A stretch of 64,000 nt of DNA from Pedobacter glucosidilyticus DSM 23534 (GCF_000425145.1 NZ_AULF01000011.1:62001-126000); one strand, 5' to 3'; counted from the first letter of the stretch, positions 44,401-53,658 are shown. Numbers and translations: made by a program. Notes: generated by a model not told the origin, from the letters alone.

Positions 44401-44729
44401 GAATGAGCGCTCATGAAGTTCTTAAAGCTGCTACCATTAACGGTGCAGATTATTTAGGTATGAGCAAAGAAATTGGCTCTCTAGAGAAAGGCAAACTAGC
44501 AGATTTAATTGTATTGAATGAAAATCCACTGGAAGATATCAGAAATACAGAAAGCATACAGTATGTGATGGTAAATGGTCGCTTATTTGAAGGCGAAACC
44601 ATGCGAGAGCTAGGCGAGAACATACAACCTAGAGGTAAATTTTGGTGGCAGTACAGTAAAACAGAGAACTATCTAGTACCTGATGGTGAAGTACAAACCT
44701 GGACTTTTACCGTTCCGGAGTGTGATTAG
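41478..44729 (+). CDS. Exported TolB-like propeller fused to an amidohydrolase
   Basis: This 1083-residue protein has a signal peptide (ending ALAQE), about 600 residues of PD40/WD-type repeats (SPDGKYISFTSDKSG, SFSPDGKFIVYTTW and others) forming one or two propellers, and an amidohydrolase domain (about 650-1050). Metal ligands include DVHAHLH and further His residues in ADGHTGIEHN; it ends with GSLEKGKLADLIVLNENP. The late catalytic Asp found in many relatives (as in GTDS) appears as GAHGQ, so a full binuclear site is uncertain. Relatives are imidazolonepropionase-like hydrolases or peptidases of the periplasm. Monocistronic. Confidence 0.87.
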   Translation: MMKNFLKLSLFLCAFATAALAQENQKWNIEKPGTALKPLSFTTDEGTWMNLDVSPDGKHIIFDLLGDIYRMPAMGGTAELLSGGFAWEVQPRYSPDGKYISFTSDKSGGDNIWMMNSDGTGKKQVTKEDFRLLNNAVWTSDSKYIIARKHYTGYRSLGAGELWMYHISGGLEGIQLTKRKNDQQDLGEPHTSPDGASVYFSEDVSPGPYFQYNKDPNGDIYAIKKLNFSDGSIETIVGGPGGAVRPQVSRDGKMLAFVKRVRLKSQLFVHNLETGEEYPVYDDLSRDQQEAWAIFGVYPNFNWTPDNRSLIFYAKGKIKKVDVQNLMVSEIPFQVNVKQNIADAVRFNQTVFTDDFDVKMIRQLATSPDGKMVAFNAAGYIYTKTLPSGKVERLTNGSDWEFEPSFSPDGKFIVYTTWNDELRGTIQKIDLKTKRSTTISPERGFYYSPKFNNKGDQIVYVKGVGNDVLGYTFGKNPGIYVVSANGGQATFITKRGTKPMFNEQDNRIYYQARENGKKTLSSCDLNGNHNKTHYTSTYTTDFIPSPDGKWLAFQELFNVYLVPLLQNVQNIDLSANQKAYPLKKLSKDAGSYVHWSKDSKAIHWTLGPKYYTREIKDAFDFVDEPGSKITKTDSLGLPIDLKLKTAVPSGKIALKGARIITMKDKEVIENGTILIENNKIIALGKESEVNIPADAKVYGMYGKTIIPGFIDVHAHLHTSPDGISPQQDWSYFANLAYGVTTAHDPSSNTEMVFSQAEMIKSGRLVGPRLYSTGTILYGADGDFKAVINNIDDARFHLKRMQAVGAFSVKSYNQPRREQRQQVLQAARELKMEVMPEGGSTFFHNMNMIADGHTGIEHNIPIVPIYKDVTTFWNASKTAYTPTLIVSYGAQSGENYWYDRTNVWENEKLAEFVPRSIIDPRSRRRNTSEYGDYGHIEVSKAVNQIAAGGTKVNLGAHGQLQGLGAHWELWMLVQGGMSAHEVLKAATINGADYLGMSKEIGSLEKGKLADLIVLNENPLEDIRNTESIQYVMVNGRLFEGETMRELGENIQPRGKFWWQYSKTENYLVPDGEVQTWTFTVPECD

Positions 44730-44730
44730 G

Positions 44731-44806
44731 GATTAGGTGGTTAGATGGTTAGGTGGTTAGATGGTTAGATGGTTAGGTGGTTAGATGGTTAGGTGGTTGG
44801 TTAGGT
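44731..44806. repeat. 9-bp tandem repeat GGTTAGRTG
   Basis: About eight imperfect copies of GGTTAGATG or GGTTAGGTG lie directly after the amidohydrolase stop codon. A related GGTTAG-based array is found at 61971-62056. No hairpin or coding potential is seen. It may be a polymorphic minisatellite. Confidence 0.85.
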
Positions 44807-44842
44807 ATTAACTTAACGGTGAGTTTTTATCTTTTAATGCTT

Positions 44843-44880
44843 TAACCGCGGAGGGCGCAGAGGACACGGAGCTGGGTGGT
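44843..44880. repeat. Dispersed element (CGGAGGGCGCAGAG type), copy 1
   Basis: A GC-rich block reading AACCGCGGAGGGCGCAGAG and continuing to GAGCTGGGTGGT. A near-identical block occurs at 62241-62280, again close to GGTTAG repeats. Elements of this type are scattered intergenic repeats in many Bacteroidota. Function unknown. Confidence 0.7.
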
Positions 44881-44946
44881 GATTGTTATTTGTTAGGATA
44901 AAAATTATGTTTGTTAGCTTAGTTTTCTTTGTGATGGTATTTGTCT

Positions 44947-44974
44947 GCCTCTATCGCCTGAGGGGCTCTTTTTT
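44947..44974 (+). terminator. Probable terminator for the amidohydrolase transcript
   Basis: GCCTC (44947) pairs with GAGGGGC (44960-44966), followed by TCTTTTTT on the plus strand. The stem is short. The rest of the gap 44981-45081 is AT-rich with no gene. Confidence 0.4.
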
Positions 44975-45081
44975 AGGAGTATAAGTAATAGGTAGAAAGA
45001 TGCCAGAAAATTAATATTTTATGTTTAAGGTATCGTTTTATAATATTAAATAATATTTAAGTCTAACAATCTCACCAAAGA

Positions 45082-45120
45082 ACCATCTAACTAACTCTAA
45101 AAAGCAGAAAGTTAGATGGT
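45082..45120 (-). terminator. Hairpin after the aldose epimerase gene
   Basis: Eleven-base arms ACCATCTAACT (45082-45092) and complement (45110-45120) lie 7 bp beyond the galM stop. One arm equals the GGTTAG repeat unit in inverse orientation, so a repeat may have been recruited as a terminator. There is no strong T-tract on the minus strand. Confidence 0.45.
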
Positions 45121-45127
45121 ATTATTT

Positions 45128-46282
45128 TTACCAGCTAAAACGATATTTAGACTGTGTTTTATAAAGATCCCCAGGCTTTAATATAGTGGAAGGAAAAGCT
45201 GGCTGATTAGGGGAATCTGGAAAGTGTTGTGTTTCCAAACAAAATGCTGTCCTAAAATCATCTTTAGCCCCTCCTTTAAATGAGTTTTTACTCATCATAA
45301 AATTGCCACTATAAAACTGCAAGCCCGGCTCGGTTGTAAAAACTTCCATATTGATTGAAGTTTTATCACCCATAACTTTAGCCGCCAAAATCATTTTTTC
45401 AGAAGGCTTGCTTTGTAGAACATAATTATGGTCATAACCTTTACCATTTTTTAATTGCTCATCAGGTAAATTAATTCTGGCTCCAATAGCCGTTAGCTCT
45501 GTAAAATCAAAAGGAGTATTTTTTACAGGTACTATTTCTCCGGTAGGTATTAAAGTACTGTCAACAGGCGTAAAAGCTTTAGCGTTTATTTGTAATTGAT
45601 GGTTTAATATATCTCCGCTTCCCTCGCCATTTAAATTAAAGAAAGCATGATTGGTTAAATTAACAACAGTTTTCTTATCTGTTGATGCTTCATATTGCAT
45701 GATTAGCTCATTATCATCATTAAGCTTATATATTACTTTAACAGCTAGATTACCAGGATATCCTTCTTCCATATCTGGAGATAGATAGCTAAGTTCTAAA
45801 GTTTGATTATCTATTTGTTTAGCATCCCAAACTACATATTGAAAACCTTTTTTACCACCATGCAAACTATTGGGAGGGTTGTTTATGGCTAGCTGATAAT
45901 TTACCCCATCTATAGAGAATTTACCTTTTGCTATACGGTTGCCGTAACGCCCAATGGTAGCACCAAAATAAGGTTCTGTAGATGTTATATAATCATCAAT
46001 ACTTTTAAAGCCTACCACAACATCTACAAAAGAAGTGTCTGTTGTTGGGATTAATAAACTCACCAACCTACCACCATAATTGGTAAATACCGCCTTCATC
46101 TTATTGTTATTCACCAATTGATAAAGCTTAACTTCTTTTCCATCTATCAAGGTATCAAAAGCTGCTGCGTAGTTAGGTAGCTGTTCTTGTGTACTATTTT
46201 GTGTTGTTTTGGGTTGTTGGCAAGCATATATCAGCAAAGCTAACATAGCCATAAAGCTTATTTTTAAAATATTCATTTTCAT
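45128..46282 (-). CDS. galM: Aldose 1-epimerase (galactose mutarotase), lipoprotein form
   Basis: This 384-residue protein interconverts alpha and beta anomers of released sugars. The lipobox LLIYAC (Cys about 21) suggests it is membrane-anchored, probably periplasmic. Motifs are TIGRYGNRIAKGKF, NSLHGGKKGF (His), VNLTNHAFFNLNG (catalytic His), GYDHNYVL, TEPGLQFYSGNF, and CLETQHFPDSPN with the catalytic Glu. It overlaps the HTCS stop by one base and is the last gene of this locus. Such exported mutarotases often accompany arabinose or galactose-releasing PULs. The gene symbol is by family. Confidence 0.92.
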   Translation of the reverse strand: MKMNILKISFMAMLALLIYACQQPKTTQNSTQEQLPNYAAAFDTLIDGKEVKLYQLVNNNKMKAVFTNYGGRLVSLLIPTTDTSFVDVVVGFKSIDDYITSTEPYFGATIGRYGNRIAKGKFSIDGVNYQLAINNPPNSLHGGKKGFQYVVWDAKQIDNQTLELSYLSPDMEEGYPGNLAVKVIYKLNDDNELIMQYEASTDKKTVVNLTNHAFFNLNGEGSGDILNHQLQINAKAFTPVDSTLIPTGEIVPVKNTPFDFTELTAIGARINLPDEQLKNGKGYDHNYVLQSKPSEKMILAAKVMGDKTSINMEVFTTEPGLQFYSGNFMMSKNSFKGGAKDDFRTAFCLETQHFPDSPNQPAFPSTILKPGDLYKTQSKYRFSW

Positions 46283-49200
46283 TAAGTATTAGTTTGAATT
46301 GTTGTTCGATGCTGGTCGGCAAATTCTGTTGGTGTTAATTTAAATTGCTGATAAAAGCATTTAGAAAAGTAAGAATGCGAACTAAAGCCAACCATATAAC
46401 CAACCTCAGAGATATTATAATCTTGAGTAGTTAATAATTTAGCAGCATTCTTTAGCCTTATAACTCTGATGAACTCATTAGGTACATGGCCTGTCATACC
46501 TTTTACCTTTTTATATAAGCTTGACCTGCTTAAACCCAGTTCTTTACCTAACTCTTCTACAGAAAGTAATGGGTCTGATATACGCAACTCTATAGCTTCT
46601 ATAAGCTTATTTAAGAACTTTTTATCTTTAGTACCCGACGCTAAAATTTCTGTACTCTCAAAAGGATGTTGCGCAAAACGTTGCTTTAAATTAGCCTGAA
46701 GCTCTATTAAATTACGAGCTATTAAAGATAATTGCTTCCATTTAAAAGGTTTAGCAATATATGCATCAGCACCACTTTCTAGACCTTCTATTTCTGCATC
46801 TGAATTGGTTTTTGCTGTAAGTAAAATAATAGGTAAATGACTGTAATTGATATCGTTTTTAACCTCTTTACAAAAACTTATGCCATCCATTACAGGCATC
46901 ATCACATCAGAAATAATTAAATCTACATGATGTTGTTCTAACAGTTTTAAACCTTCCTGCCCGTTATTTGCTTTAATAGGATGATAACCTTCTGAAACCA
47001 AACTTTGAGACAAGAAATTGAGTAAAGATTGATCATCCTCCACCACTAAAACAATTGGTTTACCATCATGATGCTCTGATTCTAGTTCTTCAACCCTATC
47101 TAAAGCGTGTTGTACTTCTTCTTTCTCCTGAAAAGGAATTAAAATGGTAAAAACAGTTTTTAAACCCTCTTGGCTATCTACCAATAATTTTCCTTGATGC
47201 TTTTCTATTAATGATTTAGCTAATGCCAAACCTATACCTGTACCGCCTAGATTACTGTATTGATGTTCTGCAGTGCTTACTTTAAAAAACTTGGTAAAAA
47301 TAGAGTTGATTTGATCTTTAGGGATACCAATACCGTCATCCTCAATAGAAATAGAAACCATAGCTTGGTTATCTATCATTGCTATACCATTAATACTGAT
47401 ACTGACTTTTTTTCTGGTAAACTTAAAAGCATTAATCAAGAGGTTGCTCATGATTTTCATCAAGGCTTCTGGGTCTGCCATCATTTCTAAATGTTGGTGA
47501 GCAGTTTCTAAAGAAAAATCGACACCTTTTTGATAAGAAATAGAAGAAAAGCGCTCTTTTAAATTATTGATAAAAGAAACCAGCTCTATTTGTTCTTTGT
47601 GTATCTCAAAAATATCACTTTCTATTCTTCTAAAATCTAACAGCTGGTTAACTAAAGTTAACAGTCTATCAGAGTTTTCTTCCATAATTTGAAGTTGCTC
47701 TTCGCTTTCTGGGTCTTTTTGTTTTTTACCTAATAACCTTTCTAATGGTGCTATAATTAAAGAAAGTGGCGTTCTAATTTCATGTGCCATTGCTGTAAAG
47801 AACTCTATCTTTTGCTTGTAGAAATCCTGCTCGCTTTTATTTTTTAGTCGCTCTAGCTTAATTTCATTTTCTTTTCTAGCTTTTTCTGTAGCGTATTTTT
47901 TGAAGAGGATAAAGGATAGGATGGCTAAAATGGCGTAAACCATGTAAGCCCAAATGGTTTTATAAAATGGTGGTAAAATGGTTAATTGTACAGTAGAGAT
48001 ATTGGTGGTATTTCCCGTGGCGGTATCAGACTCTCTAACTTTAAAAACATAATCTCCGGCAGGCAAATTGGTATAAGTAGCTTTTCTTTGCGAACCAACA
48101 TTATTCCAATCTTTATCAAAACCATCCATAATGAAAGAATATCTGATTTTGTTTGGCGAAACATAGCTTAAAGCGGCATATTCTATACTGATAACAGATT
48201 GATTATGATTAAGGACTATATTTTGAGCAAAATTTATGGTTTGCTTGATAGGGCTATCATCATCTGATAAATCAATATCTTTATTAAACAATTGGAAATT
48301 GGTAAATGCTACCTTAGTAGGCTGTGTAGCAGTTTTAATTTTCTGCGGATAAAAAGCATTAAAACCATTTATACCTCCAAAATACAGCTTGCCATCTTTA
48401 CTTTTGTAATAAGATTTATAGTTGTATTGCTGGCTTTGCAGGTTATCCCATCGTCCAAAATTACGAGTGGTATTATTAAGAGTATTGAGCTCAAAAATAC
48501 CACTATTGGAAGATATCCAAAGGTTAGATTTTTCATCTTTTAGCACTCCATAAACAACATCTGTTGTAATGCCATAACGTTCGTCGTAAACGGTAAATTT
48601 CTCTGCTTTTTTATTAAAAACGTTTAAGCCACCACCATCTGTACCTAGCCATAAATTGCCTTTATCATCATCTAAAATAGAAATAACTTTATTAGAACTT
48701 ATAGCGCCCTCTTTGGGGGCATAGGCGTATTGTTTAAGCTTACCTTTTTTATCAATTTTGATTAAGCCATTATCATAAGTAGCTATCCATAAAACCAAAT
48801 CTTTATCTTGATAAACCTGATAGATACAGCTTTTAGCTAAATATTTTTCTTGTATACGAATAAAAGAATCGCTTTCTGGATGGTACAGGTTTAAACCTGA
48901 TATGGTTGATACCCAAATTCTTCCTTCGCGGTCTTCATCTATAGCATAAATACTATTATCGCTTAAAGTTTTTGGGTTTGATGGTTTACTTTTATAACGC
49001 TTTATTTTCCCTGTTTTGGGATTAAGAATATTCAATCCACCGGTATACATCCCTATCCAGATATGGCCAGCTTTATCTTCGTAAAGGGCATGAATATTAT
49101 GGTAAGAAAGAGAATCCTGATTTTTACTAAAAGGATATTTCTGAAAAGTCTTATCAGTCTTGTTAAATAAGTTTAAGCCCCCATCTTCTGTACCTATCCA

Positions 49201-50325
49201 AAAATTTCCGTTTCTGGTTTCTAAAAAAGCACTTACGGCATTTCCAGAAAGCGAATTGCTAACCCCAGAAGGGTAATAATACTCTAAACCGAGGGCTTTT
49301 TCATGATAATAGTTTAAACCACCAAAATAAGTCCCAACCCAAATACCACCTTCTTTATCTTTAAAAACTCGGTAAACTGCATCATCACTTAAACTGTAGG
49401 GGTCATTATTTTTATTTTGATAATTAACAAATTTATTGCTTTTGATATCGAAGATATTAAGCCCTTTTTCTGTTGCTAAATAAAGAAGTCCTGGTTTTGG
49501 CTGATAGATACTTCTTACGATATTATCACTGATACTTTGCTTTCCAGATTTTTGGTAAACCTTAAATTTCTGGGCTTCCTCGTCCCATAGGTTAAGTCCA
49601 CCAGACATGGTACCCACCCAAATATGCCCTTCATGGTCAAGATATAAATCTAAAATAACATCATTAGAAAGGCTACCGGGTGCAGAAGAAGCTTTATAAT
49701 GCTTCATCTCTCTGGTTTTGGGGTTAAGCACATCTATACCTTTGCCATAGGTTCCTATCCAAATATGCCCAGCCTTATCTTCAATAATTTTTGATACTTC
49801 ATTAGATGAAATACTGTTATTTACCTTTGGGCGATGACTAAACTGAATAAGTTTATTTGAACTAGGCTGATAGCTATAAACGCCTTTTTCTTTAGTTGCT
49901 ATCCAAATTTGTCCTTTTTTAGACCTAAAAATATCATTGATGAATATCTTCCCCAAGGGCTCAAAAAGCTTAAATTTTTCTGTTTTAAGATCAAAAATAT
50001 AAATACCTTCATCCGTACCTATCCAAAAGGTGAACTTATCATACTTAAAAATTTTTCTGATAAAGTTATTCCCAATAGTACCTGCTACATTTTTGTTAAA
50101 CTGGAAAGATTTAAACTCGTAACCATCAAACCTATTTAAGCCATATTTAGTACCAAACCACATAAAGCCTTGCTCGTCTTGCGCAATATCCCAAATGGTA
50201 TTGGCGCATAAACCGTCTGAAACGGTATAATTTCTGAAAAACATTTTTTGTGCTAGTGCATCCTGAGAGCCCAGGCAAAGCAAAAGCAACCAAATAAAAC
50301 ATGATTTTACGAAATATGGAGGCAT
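46282..50325 (-). CDS. Hybrid two-component sensor/regulator (HTCS)
   Basis: This 1347-residue single-chain sensor regulates PULs. It has a signal, then two 7-bladed periplasmic propellers of reg_prop repeats (about 25-690, repeating GHIWIGTxxxGLNxxxP), a Y_Y_Y domain (about 700-780), one membrane span (WAYMVYAILAILSFILF, about 790-806), HisKA (AMAHEIRTPLSL), an ATPase domain (DDGIGIP, GGTGIGLAL), a receiver with phospho-acceptor Asp in IISDVMMPVMDG, and a C-terminal AraC HTH (GFSSHSYFSKCFYQQF). It senses an oligosaccharide in the periplasm and activates its own locus. It lies 40 bp downstream of the GH5-like gene. Confidence 0.95.
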   Translation of the reverse strand: MPPYFVKSCFIWLLLLCLGSQDALAQKMFFRNYTVSDGLCANTIWDIAQDEQGFMWFGTKYGLNRFDGYEFKSFQFNKNVAGTIGNNFIRKIFKYDKFTFWIGTDEGIYIFDLKTEKFKLFEPLGKIFINDIFRSKKGQIWIATKEKGVYSYQPSSNKLIQFSHRPKVNNSISSNEVSKIIEDKAGHIWIGTYGKGIDVLNPKTREMKHYKASSAPGSLSNDVILDLYLDHEGHIWVGTMSGGLNLWDEEAQKFKVYQKSGKQSISDNIVRSIYQPKPGLLYLATEKGLNIFDIKSNKFVNYQNKNNDPYSLSDDAVYRVFKDKEGGIWVGTYFGGLNYYHEKALGLEYYYPSGVSNSLSGNAVSAFLETRNGNFWIGTEDGGLNLFNKTDKTFQKYPFSKNQDSLSYHNIHALYEDKAGHIWIGMYTGGLNILNPKTGKIKRYKSKPSNPKTLSDNSIYAIDEDREGRIWVSTISGLNLYHPESDSFIRIQEKYLAKSCIYQVYQDKDLVLWIATYDNGLIKIDKKGKLKQYAYAPKEGAISSNKVISILDDDKGNLWLGTDGGGLNVFNKKAEKFTVYDERYGITTDVVYGVLKDEKSNLWISSNSGIFELNTLNNTTRNFGRWDNLQSQQYNYKSYYKSKDGKLYFGGINGFNAFYPQKIKTATQPTKVAFTNFQLFNKDIDLSDDDSPIKQTINFAQNIVLNHNQSVISIEYAALSYVSPNKIRYSFIMDGFDKDWNNVGSQRKATYTNLPAGDYVFKVRESDTATGNTTNISTVQLTILPPFYKTIWAYMVYAILAILSFILFKKYATEKARKENEIKLERLKNKSEQDFYKQKIEFFTAMAHEIRTPLSLIIAPLERLLGKKQKDPESEEQLQIMEENSDRLLTLVNQLLDFRRIESDIFEIHKEQIELVSFINNLKERFSSISYQKGVDFSLETAHQHLEMMADPEALMKIMSNLLINAFKFTRKKVSISINGIAMIDNQAMVSISIEDDGIGIPKDQINSIFTKFFKVSTAEHQYSNLGGTGIGLALAKSLIEKHQGKLLVDSQEGLKTVFTILIPFQEKEEVQHALDRVEELESEHHDGKPIVLVVEDDQSLLNFLSQSLVSEGYHPIKANNGQEGLKLLEQHHVDLIISDVMMPVMDGISFCKEVKNDINYSHLPIILLTAKTNSDAEIEGLESGADAYIAKPFKWKQLSLIARNLIELQANLKQRFAQHPFESTEILASGTKDKKFLNKLIEAIELRISDPLLSVEELGKELGLSRSSLYKKVKGMTGHVPNEFIRVIRLKNAAKLLTTQDYNISEVGYMVGFSSHSYFSKCFYQQFKLTPTEFADQHRTTIQTNT

Positions 50326-50365
50326 TAAATTGGCTTTAAATAGTATGTGTTCTAAGTTAATGCAT

Positions 50366-51448
50366 TTACTTGATTTCGTTTAACTTTTTAATCAGTTCTA
50401 CTTCATCGTTACGGTAAGGTGTACCATCTTTTTTGAAGATATCATGAAACCATTCTATAGGTTGTTCTCCGTTTTCTAAAGGTGTATCCCAAGCATAAAT
50501 GGTATTAGATTTACCTGCTACCAAACCCCAGTTTATGGCGCCTATATTTTCTCTCTTAAGCATCGGCATGATGTTCGCAAATCTGCTATTTCTGGTTCTT
50601 GCCATATACTCTGTACATATCATGGGTCTGCCAAAAGCTTTTAACATATCTATTACTCTTTTATGTAAATCTGGCTCTTCGTAATTGTGATAGGTGATGA
50701 TATCAGAGTTTAAAGCTTGCATGGCATTTAATGCATGAAAATTCCATGCCCAAAGACCAATACTTATAGGTTGCTGTGGTTCTACTGCCCTAGCCCAAGT
50801 TATAACACTTTTTAATAATGGGAATGATGTATTTAATTTACCTGAGTTTCCCGGTTCATTATACAAATCCCATAATAATATTCTTTCATCGGTTTTAAAA
50901 TGCGTCATCACATCTTTTACATATTTCTCTAAAGCCGGAAAATTACTGGCATTTTTTGAAGCTGGGTCTCCGGGGTCTTGTACCCAACCAGAGTTATGGA
51001 TACCTATTTTAGGTTCTGGTTGTTTGCCTGCGAAGCCTTGTTTATTCCAGCAATCATCAAAAAAAACAAATATGGTTTTGATACCATGTTTTTGAGCTAT
51101 AGAAAGGTATTGTCCTACCCTATTTTTAAAACCCGATGGATCTTTTTCCCAAGCTATGCTATGTAAATATACTCGCATGGTGTTAAAGCCAATGTTTTTT
51201 GCCCAAGCCAATTCTTTATCTATGGTAGCTGGGTCAAAAGTTTCGGCCTGCCACATTTCTAATTGATTGATAGCGGTACTTGGTAAAAAATCAGCCCCGT
51301 TTATCCATTTATGTTTACTATACCAAGCTTTTGCTTTTTCTATTGGCCATACTTTGCCAATAACACTTACCGTAGTATCTTGTGCTTTGATGGCGCTGCT
51401 TAAACACAAGAATAAAAGTATCAGTTTAATGATGTTTTTCTTTTTCAT
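50366..51448 (-). CDS. GH5-like (clan GH-A) glycoside hydrolase
   Basis: This exported 360-residue (beta/alpha)8 enzyme has a signal peptide ending AIKAQ. The acid/base is probably Glu198 in LWDLYNEPGN and the nucleophile Glu280 in MICTEYMARTRN, the clan GH-A pattern; it also has GFNTMRVYLHSIAW early in the barrel. It resembles Bacteroidota proteins often labelled 1,4-beta-xylanase or cellulase, but the family (GH5 or a close relative) and substrate are not certain. It lies 20 bp after the second GH43 gene in the PUL and probably cleaves the glycan backbone while the GH43 enzymes trim side chains. Confidence 0.85.
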   Translation of the reverse strand: MKKKNIIKLILLFLCLSSAIKAQDTTVSVIGKVWPIEKAKAWYSKHKWINGADFLPSTAINQLEMWQAETFDPATIDKELAWAKNIGFNTMRVYLHSIAWEKDPSGFKNRVGQYLSIAQKHGIKTIFVFFDDCWNKQGFAGKQPEPKIGIHNSGWVQDPGDPASKNASNFPALEKYVKDVMTHFKTDERILLWDLYNEPGNSGKLNTSFPLLKSVITWARAVEPQQPISIGLWAWNFHALNAMQALNSDIITYHNYEEPDLHKRVIDMLKAFGRPMICTEYMARTRNSRFANIMPMLKRENIGAINWGLVAGKSNTIYAWDTPLENGEQPIEWFHDIFKKDGTPYRNDEVELIKKLNEIK

Positions 51449-51468
51449 ATCTGCTAAAATTTTGTTTC

Positions 51469-52518
51469 CTATTTATTTTCAGAGGGATTTTTTTGTGCTA
51501 TTCCTGTCTTAACAGGGGTGTTAAAGTTTGGTGTACCATCTGCATTCCAAGTGAATTTTTGTGCTCGTGGAGATCTGTGACCACCGCAACCTTGACCCGG
51601 AGCCGAATTTGCATGATACAATATCCAGTCTTCTGTACCATCAGGAGATTTAAAGAAAGAATTATGCCCCGGTGCATACACGCCATTTTCTGGCGATTGT
51701 TTAAAAACAGGTTGTTGGTTTTTCTCCCATGAACTAGCTTTACGGATGTTTTTACCATTTAGACTAAGCATCCCTAAGGCATAAAAATCTGTCCAACAAC
51801 CACTTGCCGAGTAAATGATAAAGGTTTTAGCTCCATTTTTCAGGACTTGCGGACCTTCATTTACAGCTACATGTGGCGGATTATTTGGGTCGTTTAAATC
51901 TCCATGAAGCTCCCATGTTAATTGTGGTGTTGATATTTTATAGCGTTTACCTTTTATGGTATAAGGATTTTTCATTTTGGCAATAAAAATTTCTTGCTTT
52001 CCATTGGTATCTCCCTCCCAACCAGACCACACCATATACAACTTATTTTTGTGGTAAAATACAGAACCATCTATAGCCCATTTATCTGTTTTGTCATGTA
52101 CTTTTCCTTTAAATACCCAATTTCCTTCAAAAGGATTGGCAGCATTATTTTCCAAAACATACATTCTATGGTTTTGATTATTACCATCATCAGCAGCAAA
52201 ATACACATACCATTTACCCTCAATAAAATGAATTTCTGGTGCCCATATTTCTTTAGAATAGTTGGTTCCTGCCGGAGGTACAAAAATGGTTTTTCTTTCT
52301 GCGTTTTTTAATTCAGATAAATTCTTGGTTTTCCAAATTACTATGCTGTCTTGTAAAGTATGGGTATAGTAGTAATAACCATCCTTATAAATACTCCAAG
52401 GGTCTGCACCGGCCTCTAGCAATGGATTAGTAAATGTTTGGGCTTTTAGGGGCTGGTACCAAAAGAATAGCATCAACACCAACACATAACTGTGTATATA
52501 TTTAGATTGTATTTTCAT
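51469..52518 (-). CDS. Glycoside hydrolase family 43, exported
   Basis: This 349-residue five-bladed propeller enzyme has an uncleaved-looking or signal N-terminus (YVLVLMLFFWYQPLKAQ) and no lipobox. Catalytic residues are base Asp39 (EAGADPWS), pKa modulator Asp150 (WAIDGSVF) and acid Glu221 (NEGPQVL), with IWAPEIHFI between. GH43 members are arabinofuranosidases, xylosidases or arabinanases. It is a paralogue of the gene at 52520-53581, 1 bp upstream, with the same motif order. The pair probably removes arabinose or xylose in two steps or two locations. Confidence 0.93.
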   Translation of the reverse strand: MKIQSKYIHSYVLVLMLFFWYQPLKAQTFTNPLLEAGADPWSIYKDGYYYYTHTLQDSIVIWKTKNLSELKNAERKTIFVPPAGTNYSKEIWAPEIHFIEGKWYVYFAADDGNNQNHRMYVLENNAANPFEGNWVFKGKVHDKTDKWAIDGSVFYHKNKLYMVWSGWEGDTNGKQEIFIAKMKNPYTIKGKRYKISTPQLTWELHGDLNDPNNPPHVAVNEGPQVLKNGAKTFIIYSASGCWTDFYALGMLSLNGKNIRKASSWEKNQQPVFKQSPENGVYAPGHNSFFKSPDGTEDWILYHANSAPGQGCGGHRSPRAQKFTWNADGTPNFNTPVKTGIAQKNPSENK

Positions 52519-52519
52519 A

Positions 52520-53581
52520 TTATTTCTCTCCTGAAGGTTTTGTAATTTGTAAACCTATAGCTACAGGCTCTCCAAAATTTGGGAAGCCATCTGTACCTAT
52601 CGTTATCTTTTGCATCCTCACGTTTCTTTGTTCTGCGCAACCTTGGTTAGGATTACTATTTGCGTGGTAAATTATCCAGTTTTCGTTGCCATCTGGCGAT
52701 TTAAAAAAAGAATTATGCCCTGGCCCGTAAGCTCCACTTTGCGGCTTTTTAGTAAAAACAGGCTGATTGCGTTTTACCCAATCGTTTAAATTTAGAGGAT
52801 TACCGCCATCATTTAAACTCATCATCCCCAATGCATAATCATCTGTTCCGCAGAAACTTGCAGAATAAACCATAAATACTTTGTTATTGATGGTTAAAAC
52901 CTGAGGAGCTTCATTAACGCCAAAACCATTTCTCTCCCAAGCAAATTGCGGCGTAGTTAAACGGGTAGATGAGCCTTCCAATGTCCAAGGATTGGTCATC
53001 TTTGCGATGTAAATGTTTTGTGTTAAATCTGCATTATTTGGGTCTGGTCTTCCGCACCAAAGAAAATACCTTTGGCCATTATGTTCTAAAACGGTACCAT
53101 CAATAGCCCAAAAATCAGTATCGGTATTAAAAATTCTACCTTTATTTACCCAAGTTCCGGTAGTTGGGTCGGCATTACTATTTTCTAGTACCCAAGTACG
53201 CTGTGTTCTGTCCTCGCCATTACCCGCTGTGTAATAGATATACCATTTGTTATCTAAGAAGAATAGTTCTGGTGCCCAAATATTTCTTGAATTAGGCTGC
53301 CCGTTAGTTGGTGTAAAAACGGTTACCGCTTGCGCTGATGAAATTTTAGACATTGCCTCTGTTTTCCATAATCTGATAGCGTTTCCTACCGTATGCATGT
53401 AATAATAAGTACCATCTTTTTGGTAAACTGATGGGTCTGCACCGGTAATTAAAGGATTTGTAAAAGTAGTTTCCTGTGGTGGCACAAAAGGCTCTACAAC
53501 AGGTTTATCACTACTTTTACATCCTAACCAAAAAACTAATGAATAAACTATATAAATTCTAAAAATCACTCTTACATTCAT
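52520..53581 (-). CDS. Glycoside hydrolase family 43, lipoprotein
   Basis: This 353-residue GH43 enzyme carries a lipobox (FWLGCKSS, Cys21), so it is likely anchored in the membrane and may be surface-exposed, unlike its neighbour. Catalytic residues are Asp49 (ITGADPSVY), Asp161 (WAIDGTVL) and Glu224 (NEAPQVL), with IWAPELFFL in between. It shares most motifs with the downstream GH43, which indicates tandem duplication. It lies 77 bp downstream of susD. Specificity is unknown but arabinose side chains are the common substrate in loci of this layout. Confidence 0.93.
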   Translation of the reverse strand: MNVRVIFRIYIVYSLVFWLGCKSSDKPVVEPFVPPQETTFTNPLITGADPSVYQKDGTYYYMHTVGNAIRLWKTEAMSKISSAQAVTVFTPTNGQPNSRNIWAPELFFLDNKWYIYYTAGNGEDRTQRTWVLENSNADPTTGTWVNKGRIFNTDTDFWAIDGTVLEHNGQRYFLWCGRPDPNNADLTQNIYIAKMTNPWTLEGSSTRLTTPQFAWERNGFGVNEAPQVLTINNKVFMVYSASFCGTDDYALGMMSLNDGGNPLNLNDWVKRNQPVFTKKPQSGAYGPGHNSFFKSPDGNENWIIYHANSNPNQGCAEQRNVRMQKITIGTDGFPNFGEPVAIGLQITKPSGEK

Positions 53582-53658
53582 TATTTCTTGTTTTAAATGG
53601 CTTAATAAGTTTAGCTCTTTTGGAGGATGCCTAAACCTATTAAGCCTATTACTTTATA

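Noticed and set aside
44731-44806. Possible CRISPR array or telomere-like GGTTAG repeat
   Set aside because: Units are 9 bp and contiguous with no spacers, and there are no cas genes; a TTAGGG-like core is coincidental in a bacterial minisatellite.
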